64,000 nt of DNA from an uncultured Eubacteriales bacterium (GCA_934502885.1 CAKSUT010000007.1:68768-132767), one strand, 5' to 3'. Numbered from the stretch's first letter, positions 1-9,695 are shown. The notes: generated by a model not told the origin, from the sequence alone. A program made the numbers and translations.

Positions 1-455
1 GCAAGTCCCGACACGACTATGCCGCCGGACTCCGCTACACGGTAACCGAAGGTATATGCCGAGGTGCGTCCCTCTGCGGTGCATTTGCGCGTGCCGACCA
101 TGGTTATGCAGGCGTTGTCGTCGAAATCGGTTATTCTGCCGATGCAGTAGAGGACAACAGGCGGCGAGGCAATGCTCCTGAATCGCTGAGGATAGAGCGG
201 ATCGTCCATTGTGAGTATGTAGACGTTCTTCTTTTTGCAATAGTCAACCACCTCGTTTGCCGTATCGAGTCTTTTGTCGCAGAGCGCGGCGAGGGTGTTC
301 TTTGATATTCCCAGCTCCTCGTAGTCGGTTTTGCCTGCGGCATACGCCGCCTCGGCACTTCCGAAGCGGTCGATAAGCGGCATAACGTACCTGCTCCCTG
401 CTCCGAGGCACAGAGACAGCCACACCTTGAAAACTTTGTTGTTCGTCACACGCAC
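1..455 (-). CDS. dprA: DNA-processing protein DprA (Smf), 5' part, runs off the window
   Basis: This is the N-terminal part of DprA, the RecA-loading protein that protects incoming single-stranded DNA during transformation. Translation of the minus strand gives a SAM-like N-terminal region, then DDPLYPQRFRSI and PPVVLYCIGRI, then MVGTRKCTAEG and GGIVVSGL. The last two match the start of the Rossmann-like DNA-binding fold (VGTR and VSGLA motifs in the family). The reading frame stays open to base 1, so the rest of the gene lies outside the window. No ATG fits the frame. The start is a GTG at 455 or, better spaced from a GGAG sequence, a second GTG at 449. It lies 28 bases downstream of the methyltransferase stop codon, so the two are probably cotranscribed. 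Confidence 0.9.
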   Translation of the reverse strand, partial: MRVTNNKVFKVWLSLCLGAGSRYVMPLIDRFGSAEAAYAAGKTDYEELGISKNTLAALCDKRLDTANEVVDYCKKKNVYILTMDDPLYPQRFRSIASPPVVLYCIGRITDFDDNACITMVGTRKCTAEGRTSAYTFGYRVAESGGIVVSGL

Positions 456-483
456 ATCTCCGTTTCTTCCTCATTCGTTCGGG

Positions 484-1311
484 TTATTTGAGCGACGTAC
501 TCTTCTTCCATATAAGTATCGCCGCCGCGATACCGGCATTGAGCGAATCCATGCCGTTCTTCATGGGTATAATAACGGCGTCTGTGCAGAGCGACACCGC
601 TTTTTCGGGCAGTCCGTGACCTTCATTTCCGATAAGCACGCTGTCGGTCTTTCCGAATTTGAAGGAGTCCGCGCTTTTCGCACCGTCGCAAAGCGCCGCG
701 GCGTATATTCTTCCCCCAGACCCGGTAATTGTTCCGATGCAGTCGCATACGTCCGTGCAGAAGCTTATATCCGCTCTGAAAACTGCGCCCATTGAGCCGC
801 GAAGAGTCTTGCGTGACCAAATGTCGGCGCACTCTCCGCAAAGGACGATATCCGAAAGTCCGAGAGAAACGGCGGTTCTTATAACAGTTCCGACGTTTCC
901 CGGATCTTGGAGAGAATCGAGTACTACAAAGCCGTTTTCGGCATTCCGCACGGTATCCGGCGTAAACGTCTTCTTTTCGGGCAGTTTTGCCGTTGCGAAA
1001 ATTCCCTGCGGTGCTTTCTCCTCGGAAAGCTTTGCCGCGACCTCATCGGGCACAAGAAACATCTGCGCACCCTTTGCCGCCGCTCTTTCTAAAAGCTCGC
1101 GGCTTTGTTCCGCGGCGCGCTCCGTGAAGAAAACCTCGCGCGGAGTGTTGTCCGTCCGCAAAAGCTCACCAAAAAGCTTTGCGCCCTCGACGGAGAAAAG
1201 TCCCGTGCGTTCTCTGTACTTTCTCTCGGAAAGAGCAGAGGCATCGGTTATCCTGCGGTTCTTTCTCGAGCTTATATATTCGTAATAAAAAGGCAGCTCA
1301 CCGCAAGCCAT
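484..1311 (-). CDS. TrmH/SpoU-family RNA 2'-O-methyltransferase
   Basis: A 275-residue RNA ribose methyltransferase of the SPOUT superfamily, which uses S-adenosylmethionine in a knotted fold. The N-terminal substrate-binding domain begins with ISSRKNRRI and has FSVEGAKLFGELL. The catalytic domain carries the three family motifs: LDSLQDPGNVGTVIRTA (motif 1, with N and R), VLIGNEGHGLPE (motif 2) and IPMKNGMDSLNAGIAAAILIW (motif 3). Length and motifs match the YsgA/RlmB-like group, but the exact RNA target cannot be told from sequence. The ATG at 1311 has a GGGGGGAGGT ribosome site and lies behind a sigma-A-like promoter. dprA follows in the same direction. Confidence 0.9.
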   Translation of the reverse strand: MACGELPFYYEYISSRKNRRITDASALSERKYRERTGLFSVEGAKLFGELLRTDNTPREVFFTERAAEQSRELLERAAAKGAQMFLVPDEVAAKLSEEKAPQGIFATAKLPEKKTFTPDTVRNAENGFVVLDSLQDPGNVGTVIRTAVSLGLSDIVLCGECADIWSRKTLRGSMGAVFRADISFCTDVCDCIGTITGSGGRIYAAALCDGAKSADSFKFGKTDSVLIGNEGHGLPEKAVSLCTDAVIIPMKNGMDSLNAGIAAAILIWKKSTSLK

Positions 1312-1356
1312 AACAGACCTCCCCCCTCAAGCACCAAACTTTCGCATTTTAAGTAT

Positions 1357-1386
1357 ATTATAATATAATAGAAGTGTTTTTTGCAA
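1357..1386 (-). promoter_or_regulatory. Promoter for the SpoU methyltransferase / dprA
   Basis: On the minus strand TTGCAA and TATAAT are 18 bases apart, about 45 bases before the start codon. The surrounding sequence is very A+T rich. It is the only good promoter-like pair on this strand of the 350-base gap 1312-1661. Confidence 0.6.
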
Positions 1387-1555
1387 TACTAAATTGTTAA
1401 TAGATGAATATTTATTTATTACAAACAAAACAGTACAAACATCCGATATCTATAGGCGTCAAATCGCGAATAATCGTCCGGCTGCAAAGTCTCATGTACA
1501 TTTATCGGAAACATTTGCGGAGAGTCCCGGCGGAATTTTCCCCCGAAATTGCATA

Positions 1556-1567
1556 GAACAAAAGTTC
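1556..1567. promoter_or_regulatory. LexA (SOS) box upstream of uvrA
   Basis: The sequence GAACAAAAGTTC fits the Gram-positive LexA consensus GAAC-N4-GTTC exactly. It lies 95 bases before the uvrA start codon, next to a weak TTGCAT -35-like sequence. uvrA is a classical SOS gene, so a LexA operator is expected here. The rest of the gap 1312-1661 holds only the divergent promoter for the methyltransferase and A+T-rich sequence; I see no small gene. Confidence 0.75.
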
Positions 1568-1661
1568 ACAAATCATATCATGAAAATGTGTTTATTGAAG
1601 CCGAGAAGTGTGGTAGAATAACGTCGGAAAGCAAGAACACAGAAAATAAAGGAGTACAAAC

Positions 1662-4487
1662 GTGGCACTTAAAACACTGAAAATAGAGGGTGCGAGAGTA
1701 CACAACCTCAAAAATATAAGCGTTGAAATCCCCCGTGACAAGCTCGTTGTATTCACGGGGCTTTCGGGTTCGGGCAAGTCCTCGCTTGCGTTCGACACCA
1801 TCTACGCCGAGGGTCACAGACGCTTTGTAGAGTCGCTGTCATCGTATGCAAGGCAGTTTCTCGGTCAGCTCGATAAGCCGGATATAGACAGCATTGAGGG
1901 ACTTTCACCGGCGATATCGATAGACCAGAAGACGACGTCGAAGAATCCCCGCTCCACAGTGGGTACGGTGACGGAAATTTACGATTATCTGCGCCTTCTG
2001 TATGCGAGAGTGGGTGTTCCGCACTGTCCCGTCTGCGGCAAAGAGATAACACAGCAGACTATAGACCAGATAATCGACCGCATACTCGAGCTTCCCGAAA
2101 GGACGAAGTTTATCGTCGCCTCCCCCGTGGTAAAAGGCAAAAAGGGAATGCACGAGAAGATTTTCGAGGACGCACGAAAAGGCGGATATGTGCGCGTAAG
2201 GGTTGACGGAGAAATACTCGACCTCTCGAACGAATTCGACCTTGACAAAAACAAAAAGCACAGCATTGACATTATAATTGACCGACTTGTGATGAAGCCG
2301 GACATAAAGTCGAGACTCACAGACTCCGTCGAAAACGCCTGCAAGCTCTCCGGCGGACTTGTCACGATAATTCTCCCCGACAGCAAAGAGGAGCTTCACT
2401 TTTCGCAAAACTACGCCTGCGACGAACACGGCATAAGTCTCGGTGAGCTTGCTCCGAGAATGTTCTCGTTCAACAGTCCGTTCGGTGCGTGCAAGAAGTG
2501 CGACGGACTCGGCGAGACAATGGTTCTCTCCCCCGAAAAGCTTTTCCCGGATATGTCGCTGTCTCTGTCGCACGGAGCGTGCGTGTGCAACGGCTTCAAG
2601 AGCATGAAGGATTCGTCATGGGGCGGAAATATGATAAACACGTTTCTTTCGGAATACGGCTGCGACGTAAACACACCTCTTGACAAGATGTCCGAGGAGG
2701 CTCGTCATGCGCTTCTTTACGGCAGACCCGAGGGACGCACGCAGAAAACCTTTATGGGTCACGCATACTATTCAGGCTTCGGCGGCATAATTCCGGATAT
2801 CATGCGCCGCTACGAGATGAGTGCCGAAAACGCAGACACACGCACCTACTACGAACAGTTCATGGAGACGACTCCCTGCACCGAATGCGGCGGCAAGAGG
2901 CTTTCTCGCGAAGCGTTGTCGGTCACGGTCGGCGGCAAGAACATCGACGAAGTGTGCAGTATGCAGATAACGGAATGTCTCGAATTTTTCAAGGCGCTCA
3001 AGCTCTCGGAGCGTGACATGAAGATAGGTCACGAGATATTCAAGGAAATAAAGTCAAGACTCGGTTTCCTTTGCAGCGTGGGTCTCGAATATCTTACGCT
3101 CTCACGAAAAGCCGGCACTCTATCGGGCGGTGAGAGTCAGCGAATAAGACTTGCGACTCAGATAGGTTCGTCCCTCATGGGCGTGCTGTACATTCTCGAC
3201 GAGCCGAGTATAGGTCTTCACCAGCGAGACAACGACAAGCTCATCGCCACTCTCAAAAGGCTGCGTGACCTCGGCAACACGCTTATTGTCGTAGAGCATG
3301 ACGAGGACACCATGCGTGAAGCGGACTACATCGTTGACATAGGTCCGGCGGCAGGCATTCACGGCGGAGAAGTCGTCGCCGCAGGCACACCGGCGGAAAT
3401 TATGAAGTGCAGAAAGTCGATAACGGGAGACTACCTCTCGGGAAGAAAGCAGATTGCCGTACCAAAGACAAGGCGCAGCGGCAACGGAAAGCACATCACG
3501 ATAAAGGACGCCTGCGAACACAACCTTAAGCACGTGACGGTTGACATTCCCCTCGGCGAGTTTGTGTGCGTGACGGGAGTTTCGGGTTCGGGAAAGTCGT
3601 CTCTCATTAACAGCGTGCTTTACAACACGCTTGCGCGCGAGCTTAACCGCGCCAACACTCACCCCGGAAAGTGCGGCGGCGTAGACGGACTCGAAAACCT
3701 CGACAAGGTTATTGCAATAGATCAGTCGCCGATAGGCAGAACTCCGCGATCCAATCCTGCAACCTACACGGGACTCTTCACAGATATACGTGCGCTCTTC
3801 GCACAAACTCCCGACGCAAAAATGCGCGGCTACAAGCAGGACAGATTTTCGTTCAACCTCAAGGGCGGCCGCTGTGAGGCGTGTCAGGGAGACGGAACAC
3901 TCACGATAGAAATGAACTTTCTTCCGGACGTATACGTCACCTGCGACGTCTGCAAGGGAAAGCGGTACAACCGTGAGACTCTCGAGGTGAAATACAAGGA
4001 CAAAAACATCTTCGACGTACTCGACATGACGGTTGAAGAGGGACTGAAATTCTTCGAGAATCTGCCGTCGCTCCGAAGAAAGCTTCAGACTCTTTACGAC
4101 GTCGGACTCGGCTATATAAAGATAGGTCAGTCGTCAACGACTTTGTCGGGCGGCGAAGCGCAGAGAATAAAGCTTGCGACAGAGCTTTCAAAGAGAAGCA
4201 CCGGCAAGACGGTTTACATTCTCGACGAGCCGACCACGGGACTTCACACCGCCGACGTTGACAAGCTCATCGAAGTATTGCAGCGCCTTGTTGACGCCGG
4301 AAACTCGGTTATCGTCATCGAACACAACCTCGACATGATAAAGACTGCCGACCACATCATTGATCTCGGACCTGAGGGCGGAGACGGCGGCGGAGAGATT
4401 GTCGTCTGCGGCACTCCGGAAGAAGTTGCGGCGTGCGAAAAATCGTACACCGGCAAATATCTCAAGGGCAAGCTCGGCATAAAGTAA
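1662..4487 (+). CDS. uvrA: UvrABC system protein A
   Basis: The DNA-damage recognition ATPase of nucleotide excision repair, cytoplasmic, works as a dimer with UvrB. At 941 residues it has the normal length. It shows two ABC ATPase modules. The first has Walker A GLSGSGKSS near residue 32 and the signature LSGGESQRIRLA near 488. The second has Walker A GVSGSGKSS near 640 and LSGGEAQRIKLA near 827. The zinc-binding pairs CPVCGKE and CEACQGDG...CDVCKGKR are intact. The start is GTG at 1662, preceded by AAAGGAG at the right distance; no upstream ATG fits. A perfect LexA-type box lies 95 bases upstream, so SOS induction is likely. uvrB is not adjacent within the window. Confidence 0.98.
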   Translation: MALKTLKIEGARVHNLKNISVEIPRDKLVVFTGLSGSGKSSLAFDTIYAEGHRRFVESLSSYARQFLGQLDKPDIDSIEGLSPAISIDQKTTSKNPRSTVGTVTEIYDYLRLLYARVGVPHCPVCGKEITQQTIDQIIDRILELPERTKFIVASPVVKGKKGMHEKIFEDARKGGYVRVRVDGEILDLSNEFDLDKNKKHSIDIIIDRLVMKPDIKSRLTDSVENACKLSGGLVTIILPDSKEELHFSQNYACDEHGISLGELAPRMFSFNSPFGACKKCDGLGETMVLSPEKLFPDMSLSLSHGACVCNGFKSMKDSSWGGNMINTFLSEYGCDVNTPLDKMSEEARHALLYGRPEGRTQKTFMGHAYYSGFGGIIPDIMRRYEMSAENADTRTYYEQFMETTPCTECGGKRLSREALSVTVGGKNIDEVCSMQITECLEFFKALKLSERDMKIGHEIFKEIKSRLGFLCSVGLEYLTLSRKAGTLSGGESQRIRLATQIGSSLMGVLYILDEPSIGLHQRDNDKLIATLKRLRDLGNTLIVVEHDEDTMREADYIVDIGPAAGIHGGEVVAAGTPAEIMKCRKSITGDYLSGRKQIAVPKTRRSGNGKHITIKDACEHNLKHVTVDIPLGEFVCVTGVSGSGKSSLINSVLYNTLARELNRANTHPGKCGGVDGLENLDKVIAIDQSPIGRTPRSNPATYTGLFTDIRALFAQTPDAKMRGYKQDRFSFNLKGGRCEACQGDGTLTIEMNFLPDVYVTCDVCKGKRYNRETLEVKYKDKNIFDVLDMTVEEGLKFFENLPSLRRKLQTLYDVGLGYIKIGQSSTTLSGGEAQRIKLATELSKRSTGKTVYILDEPTTGLHTADVDKLIEVLQRLVDAGNSVIVIEHNLDMIKTADHIIDLGPEGGDGGGEIVVCGTPEEVAACEKSYTGKYLKGKLGIK

Positions 4488-4504
4488 ACACGGCGTAAAG
4501 AGAA

Positions 4505-4545
4505 CACACCTCGGTCGCAAAAGGATCGGGGTGTGCATATTTTTT
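4505..4545. terminator. Bidirectional terminator between uvrA and the GH-like gene
   Basis: Hairpin with arms CACACCTCG (4505-4513) and CGGGGTGTG (4527-4535), followed by a T run at 4540-4545. It ends the uvrA transcript and probably also serves the convergent gene, whose stop codon lies in the T run. Confidence 0.8.
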
Positions 4546-6565
4546 ACTTTACGAAGAGTATGCGGCAGGAGTATGCGTCGAGGTCAAAGGAGAATCCAAC
4601 CTCTTCTTTTTCAAGCGTGTCATATGCCGAGGTCACGTTTTCGGGGAATGCAAGCTTTACTCTCCCGACGGGGCTTGCCGAGGTATTGACGGCAAAGGCA
4701 AGGAGCTCCGTCGCACCGGAAAGGTCGGTATATCTGTAGTAGCTTACCTTGACCTTATCGTTATCGGTCGTGACGTCGTTTTTCCAATAAGGAAGCCATT
4801 CCGAAATATCGATTGGGAACGCTCCGAACACTTTCCATACACGGCTCATGAGGTCGAGGGGGAGTCCTATATCGTTAGGTCGGGGAAGTATGCCGTGAAG
4901 CACGGAACACGCAAGAGCTTTCTCGAACGTCCAGTGCGGCCTGTTTTCGTAGGCGATAAACTCAACCGGTGCGCCTATGTTTCTGCCGAGATACTCCGCA
5001 CGGAAGCACTCGAGGTTCATATCCTCGTCAGTCCCTTTCATGAGTCTGAATTGCAGGTTTTCACCGTACCAGTTCTGATGGACATACGGAATTGCCGTGA
5101 AGTTTACGAATCCGAAAGCGTGAACGTTTATTTCGCCGGAGCGTTCCTCGACGACCTCATAGAGCCGCTTGAACATTCCTCGCAGCGACTTCCAGCAATA
5201 GCTGCCGTGAAGCTTTCCGTCGGCGTCGTACCAACCGCAGCCGTGTTCGGTCGAGAAGCACTTCTTTGCGTGGAACGTACCGTCGAGGTACACTCCGTCG
5301 GTGTGGCATTCGTCCATAATCCTTGTGACGCCGTCTATGAAAAGATCGGCGTAATCGCTGTTGTAGCAGACCTCGTAGTCACGCTGAAACGGCACTCTCC
5401 ACCAGCCGCCGCAAAGCTCGCCCTTGGGGTTCTTCACCGCAGTTCGGTCGGCAAGCGTGTTCCAAGCCGGCGACATTGACGAAATCTCGTAGCCGAAGTA
5501 CGTGAGCACCTTTATCCCTCTCTTGTGGCACTCGTCGGTTATCGTCTTAATCTGTGCGGTCGTATACTCCGAAAGGTCGTACCAGTTCTGCGACTTGTTC
5601 CACTTCTCATGGAGAATGAGTGTCGTCACGCTCTTTTCCTTGAGTTCGTCGTAGCGACCGTCGAGAAAATCGACGTAGCTGCCCTTTATTTTTATGCCGC
5701 AGTCGAGATGAAAGGCGTTGTGTATATACGGATTCTTCGGGAATGGTTTGACGGGAGTTGGATGAAGTCCGAAATTAAAGGCTATCGGCTTGTAGGCGTC
5801 TGAACCGTACTTCGGGTCGCTCGACCATGCCCTCGGCTGACCGTCGATGAGTCTTATGCGGAGAATGAGCGTGTCGCCGTCACGTACAAGTTCAACCGCC
5901 CTGTCGGGACTTTCGGACTGCCAGTTGCGGTCGTTTTCCGCAAAAAATCCAAGACCCCTGTCCTCGTCGCCGAGCCACAGGAGAGTTTTGAACGGCATTG
6001 ACGCCGACAGTTCGGGGATTTTTCCGCTCGCCGACATATCCGTTTGAGGTCTCACGGTGCCGTCAGAAAGGTGCATTTCGCTGTTGGGGTGCATACTGAA
6101 AAGGGTCGTCGCTTCGGCTTTCAGAGGTATTTCGAGCCAAAGTCGGTCAAGCCTGAAAAGCACGGGTTTGACGTCGGCAAGTCCGAACACCTGCGCAACG
6201 GTCTTCCCTCTCGGCATGAGCTTCATATCTATATCGATACAGCCGTCGTAGTCTATTCTGTAGCAAAAATCGACGATAAAGCGTTCCGACTGCTTCGCTC
6301 CGCAGATAACGGCTTCCGCATCGGAGCGGCTCTGAATGAAGCTCTCGGATTCGTTTTCGGGGTAGTCTGTGTCCCACACGGACTCTTCTCCGTCCTCGAC
6401 CGAAACAATTCTCACCGGAGACGCCAAAAGCTCGACGCCCTCGGACTTTAACGACGTTATCATTCCGTCTGCGCCTATGGTGTAATCACGTCCGACGACG
6501 TGTACCGTATGTGAAAGATCGTGCGTATCGACACGCACCGGGATAAACGGACTCGGTATTTTCAC
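4544..6565 (-). CDS. Glycoside hydrolase-like TIM-barrel protein (DUF6067/GH123-like)
   Basis: A 673-residue cytoplasmic protein with no signal peptide. The first 270 residues look like a beta-sandwich. A TIM barrel follows, with CHKRGIKVLTYFGYEISSMS and TDGVYLDGTFHAKKC, where DGVYLDGT resembles the strand-end acidic motif of glycosidases in the DUF6067/GH123-like group. The C-terminal 70 residues form a further beta domain. I recognise the general family but cannot name the substrate or prove the catalytic acids. It is the last of three minus-strand genes (sensor-HTH regulator, DUF5107 protein, this gene), 19 bases after the DUF5107 gene, so it is probably in that operon and acts on an imported oligosaccharide. 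The start ATG at 6565 has a plausible AAAGGAG upstream. Confidence 0.65.
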   Translation of the reverse strand: MKIPSPFIPVRVDTHDLSHTVHVVGRDYTIGADGMITSLKSEGVELLASPVRIVSVEDGEESVWDTDYPENESESFIQSRSDAEAVICGAKQSERFIVDFCYRIDYDGCIDIDMKLMPRGKTVAQVFGLADVKPVLFRLDRLWLEIPLKAEATTLFSMHPNSEMHLSDGTVRPQTDMSASGKIPELSASMPFKTLLWLGDEDRGLGFFAENDRNWQSESPDRAVELVRDGDTLILRIRLIDGQPRAWSSDPKYGSDAYKPIAFNFGLHPTPVKPFPKNPYIHNAFHLDCGIKIKGSYVDFLDGRYDELKEKSVTTLILHEKWNKSQNWYDLSEYTTAQIKTITDECHKRGIKVLTYFGYEISSMSPAWNTLADRTAVKNPKGELCGGWWRVPFQRDYEVCYNSDYADLFIDGVTRIMDECHTDGVYLDGTFHAKKCFSTEHGCGWYDADGKLHGSYCWKSLRGMFKRLYEVVEERSGEINVHAFGFVNFTAIPYVHQNWYGENLQFRLMKGTDEDMNLECFRAEYLGRNIGAPVEFIAYENRPHWTFEKALACSVLHGILPRPNDIGLPLDLMSRVWKVFGAFPIDISEWLPYWKNDVTTDNDKVKVSYYRYTDLSGATELLAFAVNTSASPVGRVKLAFPENVTSAYDTLEKEEVGFSFDLDAYSCRILFVK

Positions 6566-6584
6566 GGTATCACTCCTTTTTTAA

Positions 6585-8570
6585 TCAGTGCATACGAAAA
6601 TCAAGGCTCTTCGGCAAAGGGTATTTTTTGTCGGCGGCAGAGGCAAGAGCTGCGTCGGTCTCGCTGTACTCCATGCCGTTTTCCTTTGCGTAAATACGTC
6701 TGTGAAGCTCGAACCAAAGGTGCGACACGGAAAGCTCTCCCTCTTTTACGTCCGGCATGACAAAGTCTTCGTTCACAATCTCCGACGCCTCGGAAAGACG
6801 GTCGAGGTGTATAAGCGCCGCCGCACGGCAAAGTCTCAGTCTTCCGTTTTTGCGGAGGGCTTCGGGGAGCATTTCGTAAAGCTCGAGCCACTTTTCGTCG
6901 AAGCCGTCGGCGGTAAGTCTCATTGCGGTTTCTGCGGCAAGCGCACGGCAGTCGGGTTTCATTGCGAACGCACGCAGAAGAATCTCACGAGCCTTGTCAC
7001 GGTCTCCGTATTCGTTTGCGTAAAGCATTGCGAGGTTGCGCATTGCCCACGGATTTTCCTCCACCCTGCACGACTCCTCCCACGCTTTCTTTGCGGAATC
7101 GAGGTTTCCTTTGCCGTTGGCGTAAAGTGCGTAGCGGATAACTCCGAGGTGCAGAAGACTGTTCGCACTCTGTTCGGGAAGAGCTTCAAGCTTTTCAAGA
7201 AGCCTTTCGTCGCAGACGTACCCGGAGGGAGAACACTCGGTCGGGAATGTGCCGTTTTCGAGTAGCTCACGCCATGCGGCAGTCTCGGGATCGTTCACCC
7301 TCGGGAACGAAAGCGTTTTGCTTATGCGCTTTTTGCGGAGCGTTTCCTCAAGGCTTCCCCAATCGGAGCCTGCCGCGGCAGTTTCTGTTGACGTGACGGA
7401 ATCGTCGCTCGGAAAGTACATTTCGTCGGGATTGCCGATAACCTTTTGCAAATATCCCTCGACACAGCCGACGGCGTCCTTATAATGTCCGTGAAGCACT
7501 TCGGGATTGCCCTCGAGAAGAGTATACGCCTCCGTCCACTCCCATGTTTCGCCTGCCTTCATGGGGATATGCTCAAGCTGAGTGTGGGCAAGTCCTGCCT
7601 GTATTTCGATATACGACGACTCTCCGTCCGAAAGCCATTCGTTCCAATGACGTCCGCCCTGCGCCATTCCCCAGACAAACATTTTTCGTCCGAAGAGCTT
7701 TTTCGAGGAACATTGCAAAAGTCCCGTTCCATCTTCGTCGGCGGAGGCTATCCACTTGTGAGACTCCCTCGGTATCTTATAGAAGAAGTCGCGCGAGGAC
7801 GGAATATTCGAGGGGTAGCTTATATCGGTGTCATACGAATACGGCACGGCGGTCTTGTCAAGGATATAGTGATTCTCGTTGTATAAGCTGACAAAGGCGT
7901 CGTCTGCCGGCACTATGACTCTCGTTCCGTGCGTTTCGGGGACGGCGATATTCGACCACCAATACATATACTTGCCGTCATCGGAAAGGTTCTCTATGCG
8001 GCATCTTATATAAAGCACGGGTGAGTCGTCCTTTACCCATGCGCTTACGGAGTACACAACGCCCCTTATTCTCTCGTATTCGTAAAGCCGCAGAACATCA
8101 CCGTCGGGTGTCCTGTCGATAACCGCGTGAAGCGGCGAGCAGGTGAGCGGATTGTGTCCCTTTATGCCGACGTTGAATTCAACGCCGCCGCTGAACCACG
8201 CATTGCGAAGTCCGAGATTTCCCGGCTGAAACACAGGGTTTACATACAGAAGCTCTTTCCCGGTGCGCTTGTCGGTAAGTGAGTAAAGGCGTCCGCCGAG
8301 TTCCGGCAGAAACACGGCTTTTATAAGGTCATTTTCAACAGTGAGTGCTTTGAAATCATGCGGCGTTTTCGCTCTGTCGTAGCCGTCCTGTATGCGGTAC
8401 GGGAGCATTGTGTTTATCATGCCCTTGCCTATGTGAGTCTTTTCGTCCTCCGATATTTTCGGCGTCATTTCATAGCCTGCGTGAATATAGCTCACATTTC
8501 CGATATCCGGCATCGGGTTTCCACTGCCGAGATTTGCAGCAGGAATTGTCAGTTTCTCAATCTTTACCAT
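6585..8570 (-). CDS. DUF5107 protein with C-terminal TPR-like repeats
   Basis: A 661-residue cytoplasmic protein. Residues about 20-390 resemble the DUF5107 / aldose-epimerase-like beta-sandwich seen in carbohydrate loci (GGRLYSLTDKRTGKELLY, NPLTCSPLHAVIDRTPDGD, MYWWSNIAVPE, HWNEWLSDGESSYIEIQAG). The last 200 residues are helical with TPR-like repeats (AKKAWEESCRVEENPWAMRN). The longer open frame starts at 8633. The ATG at 8570 is preferred because GAGGAAAA lies 8 bases upstream and the extra residues would sit inside the upstream gene. With this start it overlaps the regulator gene by 14 bases, which suggests translational coupling. Family members are usually near glycosidases and are thought to bind or modify sugars; the reaction here is unknown. 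Confidence 0.8.
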   Translation of the reverse strand: MVKIEKLTIPAANLGSGNPMPDIGNVSYIHAGYEMTPKISEDEKTHIGKGMINTMLPYRIQDGYDRAKTPHDFKALTVENDLIKAVFLPELGGRLYSLTDKRTGKELLYVNPVFQPGNLGLRNAWFSGGVEFNVGIKGHNPLTCSPLHAVIDRTPDGDVLRLYEYERIRGVVYSVSAWVKDDSPVLYIRCRIENLSDDGKYMYWWSNIAVPETHGTRVIVPADDAFVSLYNENHYILDKTAVPYSYDTDISYPSNIPSSRDFFYKIPRESHKWIASADEDGTGLLQCSSKKLFGRKMFVWGMAQGGRHWNEWLSDGESSYIEIQAGLAHTQLEHIPMKAGETWEWTEAYTLLEGNPEVLHGHYKDAVGCVEGYLQKVIGNPDEMYFPSDDSVTSTETAAAGSDWGSLEETLRKKRISKTLSFPRVNDPETAAWRELLENGTFPTECSPSGYVCDERLLEKLEALPEQSANSLLHLGVIRYALYANGKGNLDSAKKAWEESCRVEENPWAMRNLAMLYANEYGDRDKAREILLRAFAMKPDCRALAAETAMRLTADGFDEKWLELYEMLPEALRKNGRLRLCRAAALIHLDRLSEASEIVNEDFVMPDVKEGELSVSHLWFELHRRIYAKENGMEYSETDAALASAADKKYPLPKSLDFRMH

Positions 8571-9678
8571 TCTGTTTTCCTCGCTTTTCACCCAACGCAC
8601 GTCGAAGGGCATTTTCAAGTTCCGTACGGTCACGAAAACCGAAGCGTTTGACGATATTTGAAAGTCTGTAGCGCACCGCTCTGTCCGAGAAAAAGAGCCG
8701 TTCGGCGACTGAACCGCAGTTTTCTCCGCGTGCTATGCCGAAAAGGCTCTCCCTGTCGTGCGGATCTACCGATTGCAGAACCGTCTCCACATTTATTATG
8801 TTCTGCACCTCGCCGCCGTCGAAGTAGTGCCTTTTCGGACGCACCACATCAGACGCACCGTGTTCCTCGCCGCTCTTTTCGGCAAAGTGCGCGGTCTTGC
8901 GGACGACAAGCTCGCACGGAAGCGACATTGTGATTCGGCATGAGGTTCCGTACTTTAAAAGGTCGCAGTATAGCCTTACCGACATCTCACCCATTTTGCG
9001 GTAGTCGAACATTATGCTTGTAAGCCCGAGGCTCGCTCCGACAAACGAATCGCCCATACCGACAATGTTGAGACTTTCGGAAAACCCGACTTCTGCCGAA
9101 GAAAGAAAGTGTAAAAGGCATATGGCAACGGTATCGTTTGCGCAGATAACCGAGTCGAAGCCGCTTTCGGAAAACTGTGAGGCGAACTCGCAGACACATT
9201 CGTCAAGCCGTCCCGGCGACCATATAATCTCGCGTTCACCGCGGCACTTCGCTCTTGAAAAGGCTTCTGCCTTTACTCTGTCGGTTATCGACGACGGATT
9301 CACTCCCAAAAGTGCGGTGCGGCAAAAGCCTGAAGCCGAGAGAAGTTCGAGACATCTGTCGAGCATTCCTTCAAGCTCAAAAACAACGCCGCTGTATCTG
9401 TGCCTTTGAATGGGGAGCATACAGGCGTTGACGACTATGGGAAACGCTCCGTTTTCGGAAAGGCGTCCGAGAGCGGCGTCAAGCCAATCGGCGTCGTTTC
9501 CGGCGGTAAGGACAAAGCGGTCTTTGACAACATCGGAAAGATCACCGGAAAGATCGACCGTCACCGTTTCGAGCTGTGCGTCCTTTGCCGCACGGCGAAT
9601 ACCCTCGCTTATGTTTGCCGCCCAATAAGAATTTTCCGCCTCGGGCTGCATCGCAATATATACCGCTTCACGTTTCAC
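8557..9678 (-). CDS. Regulator with N-terminal periplasmic-binding-like sensor and C-terminal helix-turn-helix
   Basis: About 373 residues. The first 250 look like the ligand-binding part of LacI/GalR regulators: an initial AVYIAMQPEAE strand, SGFDSVICANDTVAICLLHFL and LNIVGMGDSFVGASLGLTSI (the VxGxDD-like region). A LacI headpiece is absent from the N-terminus. Near residues 315-357 there is instead a probable helix-turn-helix, SVAERLFFSDRAVRYRLSNI followed by VKRFGFRDRTELENALRRAL, of LuxR/PucR type. The order is therefore reversed compared with LacI. The start is GTG at 9678 with GAGGTG in front; GTG at 9687 is also possible. It heads the operon with the DUF5107 and GH-like genes and likely controls it in response to a sugar. 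Confidence 0.75.
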   Translation of the reverse strand: MKREAVYIAMQPEAENSYWAANISEGIRRAAKDAQLETVTVDLSGDLSDVVKDRFVLTAGNDADWLDAALGRLSENGAFPIVVNACMLPIQRHRYSGVVFELEGMLDRCLELLSASGFCRTALLGVNPSSITDRVKAEAFSRAKCRGEREIIWSPGRLDECVCEFASQFSESGFDSVICANDTVAICLLHFLSSAEVGFSESLNIVGMGDSFVGASLGLTSIMFDYRKMGEMSVRLYCDLLKYGTSCRITMSLPCELVVRKTAHFAEKSGEEHGASDVVRPKRHYFDGGEVQNIINVETVLQSVDPHDRESLFGIARGENCGSVAERLFFSDRAVRYRLSNIVKRFGFRDRTELENALRRALGEKRGKQNGKD

Positions 9679-9695
9679 CGTAATCACCTCTTGTA

